Below, one piece after another: positions 1 to 8,445 of a stretch of DNA of 21,264 nucleotides (position 1 is the first letter of the stretch; every line of letters starts with the position of its first letter). The notes beneath the pieces were generated by a model. The model was not told the origin of the DNA and made no database searches. It saw only the letters and a program-made list of their open reading frames with translations. The DNA lies in contig JASLGI010000105.1 in NCBI GenBank assembly GCA_030149685.1, positions 1 through 21,264 of the forward strand, written 5' to 3'. Source of the stretch: Bacillaceae bacterium (GTDB lineage: Bacteria; Bacillota; Bacilli; Bacillales_A; Planococcaceae). Position numbers and translations under genes: made by a program.

Positions 1-297
1 TTGTCAGAGCTCGGTCAATTGCATTTTGAACCGATCGATTTCGATCGATTTCGTGCGCTACAACTTGCGTATGATGCAGGAAAGTTAGGTGGTACATTAC
101 CGACTGTTATGAATGCAGCAAACGAAGTGGCAGTGCAACTATTTATGGACGGACATATTGATTTCTTGACAATCGATGAAGTTGTAGAACGAGCAATGTT
201 GCAACATAAACCGATTGCAACACCTGATTTAGAAACGATTTTAGCCGTTGATCAAATGACACGACAACAAGTGTTAGTAACAGTGAAAGGATCGTGA
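1..297 (+). CDS. dxr: 1-deoxy-D-xylulose 5-phosphate reductoisomerase, C-terminal part (5'-truncated by window)
   Basis: This is the last 98 codons of Dxr (IspC), which converts 1-deoxy-D-xylulose 5-phosphate to 2-C-methyl-D-erythritol 4-phosphate with NADPH in the non-mevalonate isoprenoid pathway. The visible part is the C-terminal helical domain, recognised by the run LGGTLPTVMNAANEVAV, which is highly conserved in the family, and by the following segment on membership of the active-site cap. The true start and the NADPH and catalytic domains lie upstream of the window, so the TTG at base 1 is only an internal Leu codon. It ends with TGA four bases before rasP, matching the dxr-rasP pair of Bacillales and implying cotranscription. 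Confidence 0.93.
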   Translation: MSELGQLHFEPIDFDRFRALQLAYDAGKLGGTLPTVMNAANEVAVQLFMDGHIDFLTIDEVVERAMLQHKPIATPDLETILAVDQMTRQQVLVTVKGS

Positions 298-301
298 ACA
301 A

Positions 302-1561
302 ATGCAAACGATTTTAGCCTTTATAGTCGTCTTCGGTTCACTCGTTTTCTTTCATGAGTTAGGTCACTTTATTTTTGCAAAACGTGCGGGTATTCTCGTT
401 CGTGAATTCGCGATTGGATTCGGTCCGAAGATTTTCCATATGCATAAAGGAGAAACTTTATATACGATTCGTTTACTCCCACTCGGTGGGTATGTACGTA
501 TGGCGGGAGAAGATTTTGATACGGTCGAATTACAACCAGGACATCGTGTCGGAGTGATTACGAACAAAGATAATGAAGTTATAAAAATGTATTTAGCAGA
601 GCAACCGTCTGATCCGAATATTTTTTACTTACAGGTAGAATCAGCAGATCTTTCTCAAGAACTCTACATTGAAGGTTTTGATGAAGATGAGCAAATGCAC
701 CGTTTATCGGTACGAAAAGATGCGATCATAGTTGAACAAGGAGAAGAATTGTTGATTGCACCGTTTGAGCGTCAGTTTGAATCGAAGTCACTCGGGCATC
801 GAACGATGACGATTTTTGCAGGACCATTGTTTAACTTTATCTTAGCTTTCGTTCTTTTCATTGTAATCGCACTTATTGCTGGCGCGCCGACAAATGAACC
901 GCTTATTGCCGAAGTTATTGAAGATTCAGCGGCAGAAGAAGCGGGGATGCAAGAAGGAGATTATATTGTATCTGTTGAAGGAGAGCCGACAAAAAAATGG
1001 ACAGACTTTTTTGAAGTCGTCCGCGAAAATCCAGAAGTGCCATTAGCAGTCGTTGTCAATCGTGCAGGTGAGACGGTTGATTTAACGATTACGCCTAAGA
1101 AAATGGAAGAGGCAGGACAAAGTTTTGGGCAAGTAGGGGCTCGTGCCGAACTCGTCGTTGAAAAAGGGTTTGTAAAGTCGATTACTTACGGCGCCGAACA
1201 GACAGTTTATTGGTTTAAAAAGATTTTTGAAATCCTCGGTCAGCTCGTAACGGGTCAATTTACGATTGACGCATTGACAGGGCCTGTTGGTATTTATAAA
1301 GCAACAGAAGAAGTAGCCAAATACGGTTTCATTAATTTAATGAACTTCGCTGCTATTTTAAGTATTAACTTAGGAATTATGAACTTATTGCCACTACCTG
1401 CATTAGATGGTGGACGTTTATTCTTCTTCGGGATCGAAGCAGTACGTGGACGTCCTGTATCAAAAGAGAAAGAAGGAATGGTTCATTTTGTAGGAATTAT
1501 GCTTCTTTTCGTCTTAATGATTGTTGTTACGTGGAATGATATTCAACGATTCTTTTTCTGA
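302..1561 (+). CDS. rasP: RasP/RseP-type site-2 intramembrane zinc metalloprotease
   Basis: A 419-residue membrane protease of the S2P family. In B. subtilis the orthologue cleaves anti-sigma factors (RsiW), FtsL and signal-peptide remnants inside the membrane. The zinc motif HELGH is at residues 18-22 in the first membrane segment. A second segment follows at about 170-195 (GPLFNFILAF), then a PDZ domain at about 200-270 containing the EEAGMQEGD core. The third catalytic element, NLLPLPALDGG, supplies the Asp ligand near residue 369 in the third segment, and a last hydrophobic segment lies at about 395-415. Length is close to the B. subtilis protein. The ATG is preceded by GAAAGGA about 11 bases away. 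It is four bases after dxr and is followed by a terminator-like hairpin. Confidence 0.95.
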   Translation: MQTILAFIVVFGSLVFFHELGHFIFAKRAGILVREFAIGFGPKIFHMHKGETLYTIRLLPLGGYVRMAGEDFDTVELQPGHRVGVITNKDNEVIKMYLAEQPSDPNIFYLQVESADLSQELYIEGFDEDEQMHRLSVRKDAIIVEQGEELLIAPFERQFESKSLGHRTMTIFAGPLFNFILAFVLFIVIALIAGAPTNEPLIAEVIEDSAAEEAGMQEGDYIVSVEGEPTKKWTDFFEVVRENPEVPLAVVVNRAGETVDLTITPKKMEEAGQSFGQVGARAELVVEKGFVKSITYGAEQTVYWFKKIFEILGQLVTGQFTIDALTGPVGIYKATEEVAKYGFINLMNFAAILSINLGIMNLLPLPALDGGRLFFFGIEAVRGRPVSKEKEGMVHFVGIMLLFVLMIVVTWNDIQRFFF

Positions 1562-1575
1562 AATAAGGAAAAAAA

Positions 1576-1612
1576 GAGCGCCCGTTCAAACTTGAACGTG
1601 GCGCTCCTTTCA
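1576..1612 (+). terminator. Hairpin terminator after rasP
   Basis: An inverted repeat pairs GAGCGCC (1576-1582) with GGCGCTC (1600-1606), then a C/T mismatch, then GTTCA with TGAAC around an AACT loop. It is followed only by CCTTTC rather than a long T run. An A run lies upstream, so it could also work on the other strand. It separates dxr-rasP from proS. The stem is clear; the efficiency is uncertain because the T tract is short. Confidence 0.7.
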
Positions 1613-1621
1613 AAAATAGCG

Positions 1622-1627
1622 TATAAT
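1622..1627 (+). promoter_or_regulatory. Candidate -10 element upstream of proS
   Basis: A perfect TATAAT lies about 43 bases before the proS start and just after the rasP hairpin. No convincing -35 hexamer is found at 16-18 bases spacing, since that interval falls inside the hairpin stem. Position relative to the terminator supports a proS promoter, but the match could be chance in A/T-rich DNA. Confidence 0.35.
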
Positions 1628-1669
1628 AGATAAAATCAAATGTTAAATAGTAAAAGGTGGTCATTTTCA

Positions 1670-3379
1670 TTGAAACAATCACAAACATTTATTCCAACGA
1701 TGCGTGAAAATCCAGCAGGTGCTGAAATTCGTTCACACCAGTTGTTATTGCGCGCAGGATTTATTCGCCAAAATACGAGTGGTGTCTATACATTTTTACC
1801 ACTCGCTCGTAAAGTTCTTCGAAAAATTGAAACGATTATTCATGAAGAGATGGCAAATGCTAATGCGGTAGAAGTGTTAATGCCCGCTTTACAACAGGCA
1901 GAGTTATGGAAAGAAACGGGACGTTGGGATAACTATGGTCAAGAGTTATTCCGTTTGACAGATCGTCATAATCGAGAATTCGCTTTAGGACCTACACATG
2001 AAGAAGTCATTACATCTGTATTACGCGATGAAGTGAATTCATATAAGCAATTACCATTAACGATTTATCAAATTCAGACGAAGTTCCGTGACGAAGCACG
2101 TCCACGTTTCGGTTTATTACGCGGTCGAGAGTTTATTATGAAAGATGCGTATTCTTTCCACGTCGATGAAGAAGATCTCGATAAAAAATATCATGAGATG
2201 TATAAAGCGTATGAAAATATTTTCACACGTCTCGGATTAGATTACCGTGCAGTACTTGCTGATGGAGGTTCTATCGGAGGGACAGATACGCATGAATTTA
2301 TGGCATTATCAGATATCGGAGAAGATACGATCGCTTTCAGTGATAGCTCGAACTATGCAGCGAATATCGAAATGGCTGAAGTGAATATGGACTATGAAAA
2401 GCCAGACGAAGAGATGAAAGAGGTAGAAAAAGTAGCAACACCTGATCAAAAAACAATTGAAGACGTTGTTGAGTTTTTAAATGTACCGATTGAGCGTACG
2501 ATTAAATCTCTTGTTTTCAATGTTGATGATGAACTTGTCATGGTATTATGTCGTGGCGACCATGAAATTAATGACATTAAGTTAAAAAATGCATTAGAAG
2601 CAGAAGTAGTAGAGCTTGCAGATCATTACGCTGTTCAAGAATTATTATCATGTGATGTCGGCTCAGTCGGCCCTGTAAAATTACCAGTCGGTGTTCAAGT
2701 CATTGCAGATCATGCAATTGAAGCTGTTGTAAATGGTGTAGCAGGAGCGAACGAAGATGGTTTCCATTTAATGAATGTGAATCCAGAACGTGATTTTGCA
2801 GTTGATCGTTATGCAGATATTCGATTTATTCAAGAAGGAGATCCATCACCAGATGGCGAAGGTGAAATTCAATTCGCTAAAGGTATCGAACTTGGCCATA
2901 TTTTTAAATTAGATACTGACTATAGTGAACCGATGGAAGCGACAGTATTAGATCAAAACGGTCGCGCAGTGCCTTATCATATGGGTTGTTACGGCATCGG
3001 AGTCTCCCGTGTGCTTGCAGCAGTTGCAGAGCAATACAATGATGAAGACGGCTTAAAATGGCCATCTCATTTAGCGCCATATGATGTTCACTTAATCGTT
3101 ATTAATAAAAATAATGAAGAACAATTAGAATTAGCAGACGAAGTATATTCTATTTTACAATCTTATCGTTATGAAGTTCTTTATGATGACCGAAAAGAGC
3201 GTCCAGGTGTGAAATTTACAGATTCAGATTTAATCGGATTGCCTGTACGTATTACAGTTGGCAAAAAAGCTTCTGAAGGTATTGTAGAAGTGAAGTTCCG
3301 TCATAATGGTGAAACTGTAGAATGGCAAAAAGAAGAGGTTACTGAAAAGCTACAAGCGTTTTTCAGTGAACAAATGTAA
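1670..3379 (+). CDS. proS: Prolyl-tRNA synthetase, bacterial type with editing domain
   Basis: ProS charges tRNA-Pro with proline in the cytoplasm. This is the 569-residue bacterial form with the INS editing insertion. The class II core shows motif 2 with FRDEARPRF at residues 139-147 and motif 3 with GCYGIGVSR at 439-447. The insertion spans roughly 225-390, and the C-terminal anticodon-binding domain follows from about 470 ([20 protein letters not shown]). I choose TTG at 1670, not the in-frame ATG at 1640, because AAAAGGTGG sits 9-10 bases before it and the resulting N terminus ([12 protein letters not shown]) aligns with B. subtilis ProS (MRQSLTLIPTLRE), whereas the upstream ten codons have no counterpart. 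It is flanked by hairpins on both sides, so it is probably monocistronic. Confidence 0.95.
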   Translation: MKQSQTFIPTMRENPAGAEIRSHQLLLRAGFIRQNTSGVYTFLPLARKVLRKIETIIHEEMANANAVEVLMPALQQAELWKETGRWDNYGQELFRLTDRHNREFALGPTHEEVITSVLRDEVNSYKQLPLTIYQIQTKFRDEARPRFGLLRGREFIMKDAYSFHVDEEDLDKKYHEMYKAYENIFTRLGLDYRAVLADGGSIGGTDTHEFMALSDIGEDTIAFSDSSNYAANIEMAEVNMDYEKPDEEMKEVEKVATPDQKTIEDVVEFLNVPIERTIKSLVFNVDDELVMVLCRGDHEINDIKLKNALEAEVVELADHYAVQELLSCDVGSVGPVKLPVGVQVIADHAIEAVVNGVAGANEDGFHLMNVNPERDFAVDRYADIRFIQEGDPSPDGEGEIQFAKGIELGHIFKLDTDYSEPMEATVLDQNGRAVPYHMGCYGIGVSRVLAAVAEQYNDEDGLKWPSHLAPYDVHLIVINKNNEEQLELADEVYSILQSYRYEVLYDDRKERPGVKFTDSDLIGLPVRITVGKKASEGIVEVKFRHNGETVEWQKEEVTEKLQAFFSEQM

Positions 3380-3399
3380 GTAATTGAAGGAATAAAAGA

Positions 3400-3440
3400 A
3401 AGGGGCATTCCGGTATTTCCGGCGAATGTCCCTTCTTCAT
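3400..3440 (+). terminator. Hairpin terminator between proS and polC
   Basis: AAGGGGCATTC (3400-3410) pairs with GAATGTCCCTT (3424-3434), with one G-T wobble. The stem continues as CGG with CCG across a two-base bulge and closes on a short TATTT loop. The downstream tract TTCTTCATTTG is interrupted, so this may be a moderate or NusA-dependent terminator. It ends only about 20 bases before the polC start. Confidence 0.6.
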
Positions 3441-3459
3441 TTGTAAAGAGGTGACTGAG

Positions 3460-6400
3460 TTGGAACAAAGAGAACGTTTAATGATTTTATTGCAACAATT
3501 GCAATTAACCGATGATGCAGATATAGCTTATTTTGATGAAGCAACATTAGATAAAGTGCTCGTTCATGAAACGTCTCCGATGTGGGAGTTTCATATTACA
3601 GTGAAAGCACCTTTACCGAAGGCGCTTTATATAGAATTTATACAACGTATGCATGCATCGTTTGAGTCAATTGCTCAAACATCTGTTATTTTTACGAGTG
3701 CTGTTGATCGTGTCACAGAAAAAGAAATATTAGACTATTGGCCGATAGTTTTAGAACAGATTCAACCTGAAATTGCACCACCTGTCGTTCAAGGATTTCA
3801 ACAATATCCGCCAACTGTTCAAGGAAATCAATTGAAGTTATCGGTACAAAGTGCGATGGAAAGTCAAATGGTTCAGCAGAAGTATGCACCACTTATTCAA
3901 GGGGCTTATCGTTATTGTGCATTTCCAACCGTTCATGTCGATGTGCAAGAAGTAGAAACGACCGTTGATAATCAAGAAGCTGAACGTTTAGCTTTATTTG
4001 AGCAAAATCGTTTAGAAGAAGAAGCTTATGCGAAACAAATTGCAGAAAATCGGATGAAGGCGATAAAAGAACGTGAAGAAAACGGTGGTACGGAGGGACC
4101 GTTCCAATTAGGAATTGCTGTACCGAAAGATGCCCCGACTGTTTCTTTAGATTTGATCGATCAAGAAGAATCAAGTCTCGTCATTCAAGGGTATGTATTT
4201 GATGTAGAGATTCGTGAATTGCGTAGTAAACGTTCGATTATGACGATGAAGATTACAGATTATACAAACTCTATTATCGTGAAAAAATTCTCTAATAGTC
4301 GTGAAGATGAAGAGATGATGAAACGAGCGAAAGCGGGAATGTGGGTACGTGCGCGAGGACCGATTCAAACAGATACGTATTTAAATGAACTCGTTATGAT
4401 GGCACGAGATATTCAGGAGGTACGGCCACCAGAAGGAGCAGTGCGCGAAGATACAGCAGCTGAGGGGCGCAAGCGAGTAGAGTTGAATATTCATACGAAG
4501 ATGACACAAATGGATAGTGTTTCTTCAGCGAGTGATATTATTTCTCGTGCAGCGAAATGGGGACATTCTGCAGTAGCAATTACGGATGATTCCAACGTTC
4601 AAGCATTTCCTGAAGCATTTAATGCAGGAAAGTCTAATGATATTAAAGTGATTTTCGGTATGGAAGCAAACGTTGTAGATGATGGAGTGCCGATTGTTTA
4701 TGAACCCACTTCACGTGATTTAGCGACAGATACGTATGTCGTCTTTGACGTAGAAACGACAGGGCTTTCTTCTGCGTACGATACGATTATTGAACTCGCA
4801 GCGGTGAAAGTCAAAGATGGAGAAGTAATTGATACGTTTGAAAGCTTCGCTAACCCGAACCACCCGTTATCTGAATTGACAACAAAATTAACAGGTATTA
4901 CAGACGATATGGTTGAAGATGCGCCACAAGTCGATGAAATGATTCAAAAGTATGTCGATTTCATCGGAGATTCTGTCATGGTTGCGCATAATGCTTCTTT
5001 TGATATGGGATTCTTTTATGAAGCTTGTCGTCGAGCAGGTGTTGATGTGCCAGCTTACCCTGTCATCGATACATTAGAGTTGTCTCGTATGCTTTATCCA
5101 GAACTTCGTAGTCATCGACTCAATACATTAGCTAAACGATTCGGTATTGAGCTTACTCAACATCACCGAGCGATTTATGATACGGAAGCGACGGCGGACT
5201 TGTTTTTGAAGTTTCTCGATGATTTATTGGAAAAAGGAATTACAACACTCGATGTGATTAATGATCATATCGATAATGAAGATGCTTATAAACGTTCTCG
5301 ACCGTTTAAATGTACATTACTCGTACAAAATGATGTCGGTTTAAAAAACTTGTTTAAACTCGTTTCTTATTCACATATCGATTATTTTTATCGTGTTCCT
5401 CGTATACCACGTTCAGTGTTAGTAGAGCATCGTGAAGGGTTATTGATCGGTAGTGGGAATGAAAATGGCGAAGTATTTACAGCGTTTATGCAAAAGTCGG
5501 AAGAAGAAGCAGCAGAAGTGGCGAAGTTTTATGATTATTTAGAAGTACATCCAAAATCTGCCTATGCACCACTTATTGAGCAAGACTTAATTCATGATGA
5601 GTGGGATTTAGAAGATATTATGCGAAAGATGGTACGTGTAGCGAATAAGCTAGAAAAGCCCCTTTGTGCGACAGGAAATGCTCGTTATATTGATCCGACA
5701 GATAAAGGATACCGTGAAGTACTCATTCGTTCCCAAGGGGGAGCAAATCCATTAAACCGTGTAGCATTACCAGACGTTCATTTTTTAACGACAGATGAAA
5801 TGTTAGAAGAGTTTGCTTTTTTAGGTGAGGAATTAGCAGAAGAAATAGTAATAGATAATACGCAAAAAATTTCAGAAGCTATTGAACATGTGAAAGTAAT
5901 CAAAGATGATTTATATACACCGCATATTGAAGGCGCTGAAGAAGAAGTAAAAGAACTTACTTATAGTAAAGCACATGAAGTTTATGGAGAAGAATTGCCT
6001 GAGATTGTAACAAAGCGTATAGAAAAAGAATTAAATTCTATTATCGATAATGGATTCGCCGTCATTTATTTAATTTCTCATAAGCTTGTAAAACAATCAT
6101 TAGAAGATGGTTATCTCGTCGGTTCTCGTGGTTCTGTCGGTTCATCGCTCGTTGCTACGATGATGGATATTACAGAAGTGAACCCATTACCGCCACATTA
6201 TGTTTGTCCGAGTTGTCACGAAAGTAAGTTTTTCACAGATGGTTCTGTCGCATCTGGTTATGACTTACCGAGAAAGAAATGTGATACATGTGACGTTCCT
6301 TTGATGAAAGATGGACAAGATATTCCATTCGAAACGTTCCTCGGATTTAAAGGAGATAAAGTACCTGATATTGACTTGAACTTTAGTGGAGATTATCAGC

Positions 6401-7797
6401 CGCGTGCGCACGAATATACGCGTGAGCTTTTCGGAGAAGATTATGTATTTCGTGCAGGAACGATCGGAACGGTAGCGGAAAAAACAGCTTATGGTTACGT
6501 TTTAGGGTTCATGGAAAATCAACAACGGGTATTACGACGAGCAGAGATCGACCGGCTCGTTCAAGGAAGTTCTGGTGTGAAAAGAAGTACAGGACAACAC
6601 CCCGGTGGTATTATCGTTGTACCGAATACGATGGACATTTACGATTTCACACCGATTCAATACCCAGCGAACGATTTAGAAGCTTCATGGAAAACGACGC
6701 ATTTTGATTTCCATTCGATCGAAGATAACTTATTAAAACTTGATATTCTCGGTCATGATGATCCGACGATGATTCGAATGCTTCAAAACTTATCAGGGAT
6801 TGACCCGTTAACGATTCCGACGGACGATCCAGGAGTGATGTCATTATTTACATCACCAAATGCACTCGGCGTCGACGAGGAACAAATCGCTTGTAAAACA
6901 GGAACGCTCGGTGTGCCAGAGTTTGGTACACGTTTCGTACGTCAAATGTTAGAAGAAACGAAGCCATCAACATTTTCTGAACTCGTACAAATTTCAGGTC
7001 TTTCTCACGGGACAGATGTTTGGCTTGGAAATGCTCAAGAATTAATTAAAAATAAAACATGTGTCTTATCGGAAGTGATCGGTTGTCGTGACGATATTAT
7101 GGTAGAGCTCATTTATAAAGGGTTAGAGCCAGCGACTGCGTTCCAAATTATGGAGTTCGTTCGTAAAGGACGAGGGTTAAAGCCAGAATGGGAAGAAGAA
7201 ATGCGTAAACATGATGTACCGGAATGGTATATTGATTCATGTAAGAAAATTAAATATATGTTCCCGAAAGCTCACGCAGCGGCTTACGTATTAATGGCTC
7301 TCCGAATTGCTTATTTCAAAGTTCATTATCCGATCATGTATTATGCAGCTTATTTTACGGTACGTGCGAGTGATTATGATTTAGAGACGATGATTCAAGG
7401 AAGTGCAGCAATTCGTAGTAAAATTAAAGAAATCGATAGTAAAGGTCGTGAAGCTTCACCGAAAGAGAAAAACTTAGTCGTCGTTTTAGAAATTGCACTT
7501 GAAATGACTGAACGAGGTTTCCGCTTCGAAAAACCAGATTTATATAAATCTGAAGCAAGTGAGTTTATTATCGAAGAGGATGCACTCATTCCGCCATTTG
7601 ATGCAATTCCATCTCTCGGTACAAACGTAGCGAAACAAATTGTCGAAGCACGCAAAGATGGGAAGTTTTTATCGAAAGAAGACTTACAACAACGAGGACG
7701 TGTCTCGAAGACAGTGATTGAATATATGGATAATTTAGGATGTTTAGAAGGTATGCCTGAATCAAACCAGTTAAGTATTTTCGATTTGAATACTTAG
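3460..7797 (+). CDS. polC: DNA polymerase III alpha subunit, PolC type
   Basis: The Gram-positive replicative polymerase with built-in 3'-5' proofreading (1445 residues; B. subtilis 1437). In order: an N-terminal domain; an OB fold (about 200-325); the first half of a PHP domain (about 338-420); a DEDDh exonuclease with FDVETTG (D430, E432) and HHRAIYD (H569, D574); the rest of PHP; a zinc finger with C916, C919, C941 and C944; and the palm with PDIDLNF (D970, D972). The C-terminal QLSIFDL resembles a clamp-binding motif. Three residues that are His in the PHP metal site of B. subtilis PolC are N343, D377 and R742 here. TTG at 3460 is chosen over GTG at 3451 because AAAGAGGTGA fits its spacing and MEQRERL matches the known N terminus. 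No frameshift is seen. Confidence 0.97.
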   Translation: MEQRERLMILLQQLQLTDDADIAYFDEATLDKVLVHETSPMWEFHITVKAPLPKALYIEFIQRMHASFESIAQTSVIFTSAVDRVTEKEILDYWPIVLEQIQPEIAPPVVQGFQQYPPTVQGNQLKLSVQSAMESQMVQQKYAPLIQGAYRYCAFPTVHVDVQEVETTVDNQEAERLALFEQNRLEEEAYAKQIAENRMKAIKEREENGGTEGPFQLGIAVPKDAPTVSLDLIDQEESSLVIQGYVFDVEIRELRSKRSIMTMKITDYTNSIIVKKFSNSREDEEMMKRAKAGMWVRARGPIQTDTYLNELVMMARDIQEVRPPEGAVREDTAAEGRKRVELNIHTKMTQMDSVSSASDIISRAAKWGHSAVAITDDSNVQAFPEAFNAGKSNDIKVIFGMEANVVDDGVPIVYEPTSRDLATDTYVVFDVETTGLSSAYDTIIELAAVKVKDGEVIDTFESFANPNHPLSELTTKLTGITDDMVEDAPQVDEMIQKYVDFIGDSVMVAHNASFDMGFFYEACRRAGVDVPAYPVIDTLELSRMLYPELRSHRLNTLAKRFGIELTQHHRAIYDTEATADLFLKFLDDLLEKGITTLDVINDHIDNEDAYKRSRPFKCTLLVQNDVGLKNLFKLVSYSHIDYFYRVPRIPRSVLVEHREGLLIGSGNENGEVFTAFMQKSEEEAAEVAKFYDYLEVHPKSAYAPLIEQDLIHDEWDLEDIMRKMVRVANKLEKPLCATGNARYIDPTDKGYREVLIRSQGGANPLNRVALPDVHFLTTDEMLEEFAFLGEELAEEIVIDNTQKISEAIEHVKVIKDDLYTPHIEGAEEEVKELTYSKAHEVYGEELPEIVTKRIEKELNSIIDNGFAVIYLISHKLVKQSLEDGYLVGSRGSVGSSLVATMMDITEVNPLPPHYVCPSCHESKFFTDGSVASGYDLPRKKCDTCDVPLMKDGQDIPFETFLGFKGDKVPDIDLNFSGDYQPRAHEYTRELFGEDYVFRAGTIGTVAEKTAYGYVLGFMENQQRVLRRAEIDRLVQGSSGVKRSTGQHPGGIIVVPNTMDIYDFTPIQYPANDLEASWKTTHFDFHSIEDNLLKLDILGHDDPTMIRMLQNLSGIDPLTIPTDDPGVMSLFTSPNALGVDEEQIACKTGTLGVPEFGTRFVRQMLEETKPSTFSELVQISGLSHGTDVWLGNAQELIKNKTCVLSEVIGCRDDIMVELIYKGLEPATAFQIMEFVRKGRGLKPEWEEEMRKHDVPEWYIDSCKKIKYMFPKAHAAAYVLMALRIAYFKVHYPIMYYAAYFTVRASDYDLETMIQGSAAIRSKIKEIDSKGREASPKEKNLVVVLEIALEMTERGFRFEKPDLYKSEASEFIIEEDALIPPFDAIPSLGTNVAKQIVEARKDGKFLSKEDLQQRGRVSKTVIEYMDNLGCLEGMPESNQLSIFDLNT

Positions 7798-7815
7798 TGA
7801 CAAAGAGAGTCATAT

Positions 7816-7844
7816 TTGCACCGCGCTAGTCGGTATGATATGAT
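7816..7844 (+). promoter_or_regulatory. Sigma-A-type promoter of the rimP-nusA-infB operon
   Basis: TTGCAC (7816-7821) and TATGAT (7839-7844) are separated by 17 bases, giving a predicted transcription start near 7851. It lies in the polC-rimP gap and before the leader hairpin at 7875-7899, so transcripts from it must pass that hairpin to reach rimP. Confidence 0.6.
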
Positions 7845-7874
7845 AGATACAACTTTTGTGATAGGAATGCGCCG

Positions 7875-7913
7875 AAAGAGTGGGTCTTGCCCACTCTTTT
7901 CTGTTGTTCTATA
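7875..7913 (+). terminator. Terminator-like hairpin in the rimP leader (probable NusA attenuator)
   Basis: A perfect 10-bp stem pairs AAAGAGTGGG (7875-7884) with CCCACTCTTT (7890-7899) around TCTTG. The following tract TTTCTGTTGTTCT is T-rich but interrupted. It lies about 25 bases downstream of the predicted start of the rimP operon transcript, so it can end polC read-through and also attenuate the nusA operon. In B. subtilis a terminator in the nusA-operon leader lets NusA limit its own synthesis; this element fits that design. Confidence 0.7.
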
Positions 7914-7945
7914 CACGATTTACTCATTTTCAAGGAGGTTTTTGC

Positions 7946-8416
7946 ATGACAAAGGTGACGGATAAAATCCAACAGTTGACAGAGCCAATTGTTGCAGAAT
8001 TACAGCTAGAGCTCGTAGACATAGAGTTTGAAAAAGAAGGCCAAGATTGGTTTTTACGGGTGTATGTAGATACGCCAGAAGGAAATATCGATATTGATCA
8101 GTGCGCACTCGTAAGTGAGAAATTAAGTGATGCATTAGACGAGAGTGATCCAATTGAACAAAACTATTTTCTTGAAGTTTCATCACCGGGAGCAGAACGT
8201 CCATTAAAAACAGAGCAAGACTTAGAAAATGCAGTCGGTTCTTATGTTTTTATTAAAACGTATGCACCTATCGATGGGATGAAAGAGTTTGAAGGTTATT
8301 TAATTCAAAATGAAGAAGAGCAAGTAACAGTAACAATTAAAATTAAAACGAGAAAATTAGATGTTGTAATCGATAAAGATAAAATTGCATTAGCACGACT
8401 CGCCATCGATTTTTAA
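7946..8416 (+). CDS. rimP: Ribosome maturation factor RimP
   Basis: RimP assists assembly of the 30S subunit. The 156-residue product equals the length of the B. subtilis protein. It shows the N-terminal alpha/beta domain with the LELVDIEFEKEG segment, the conserved SSPGAERPL motif at residues 79-87, and a C-terminal Sm-like beta domain. The start is the ATG at 7946, preceded by a near-perfect AAGGAGG; an in-frame ATG at 7880 lies inside the leader hairpin and has no ribosome binding site. It is the first gene of the nusA-infB operon and is followed 29 bases later by nusA. Confidence 0.95.
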   Translation: MTKVTDKIQQLTEPIVAELQLELVDIEFEKEGQDWFLRVYVDTPEGNIDIDQCALVSEKLSDALDESDPIEQNYFLEVSSPGAERPLKTEQDLENAVGSYVFIKTYAPIDGMKEFEGYLIQNEEEQVTVTIKIKTRKLDVVIDKDKIALARLAIDF

Positions 8417-8445
8417 TATCTATAGAATAAGTAGGAGTGATACAC

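Noticed and set aside
1562..1669. Possible T-box leader for proS
   Set aside because: The gap is only about 108 bases and holds a simple hairpin; no T-box sequence, specifier loop or antiterminator is present.
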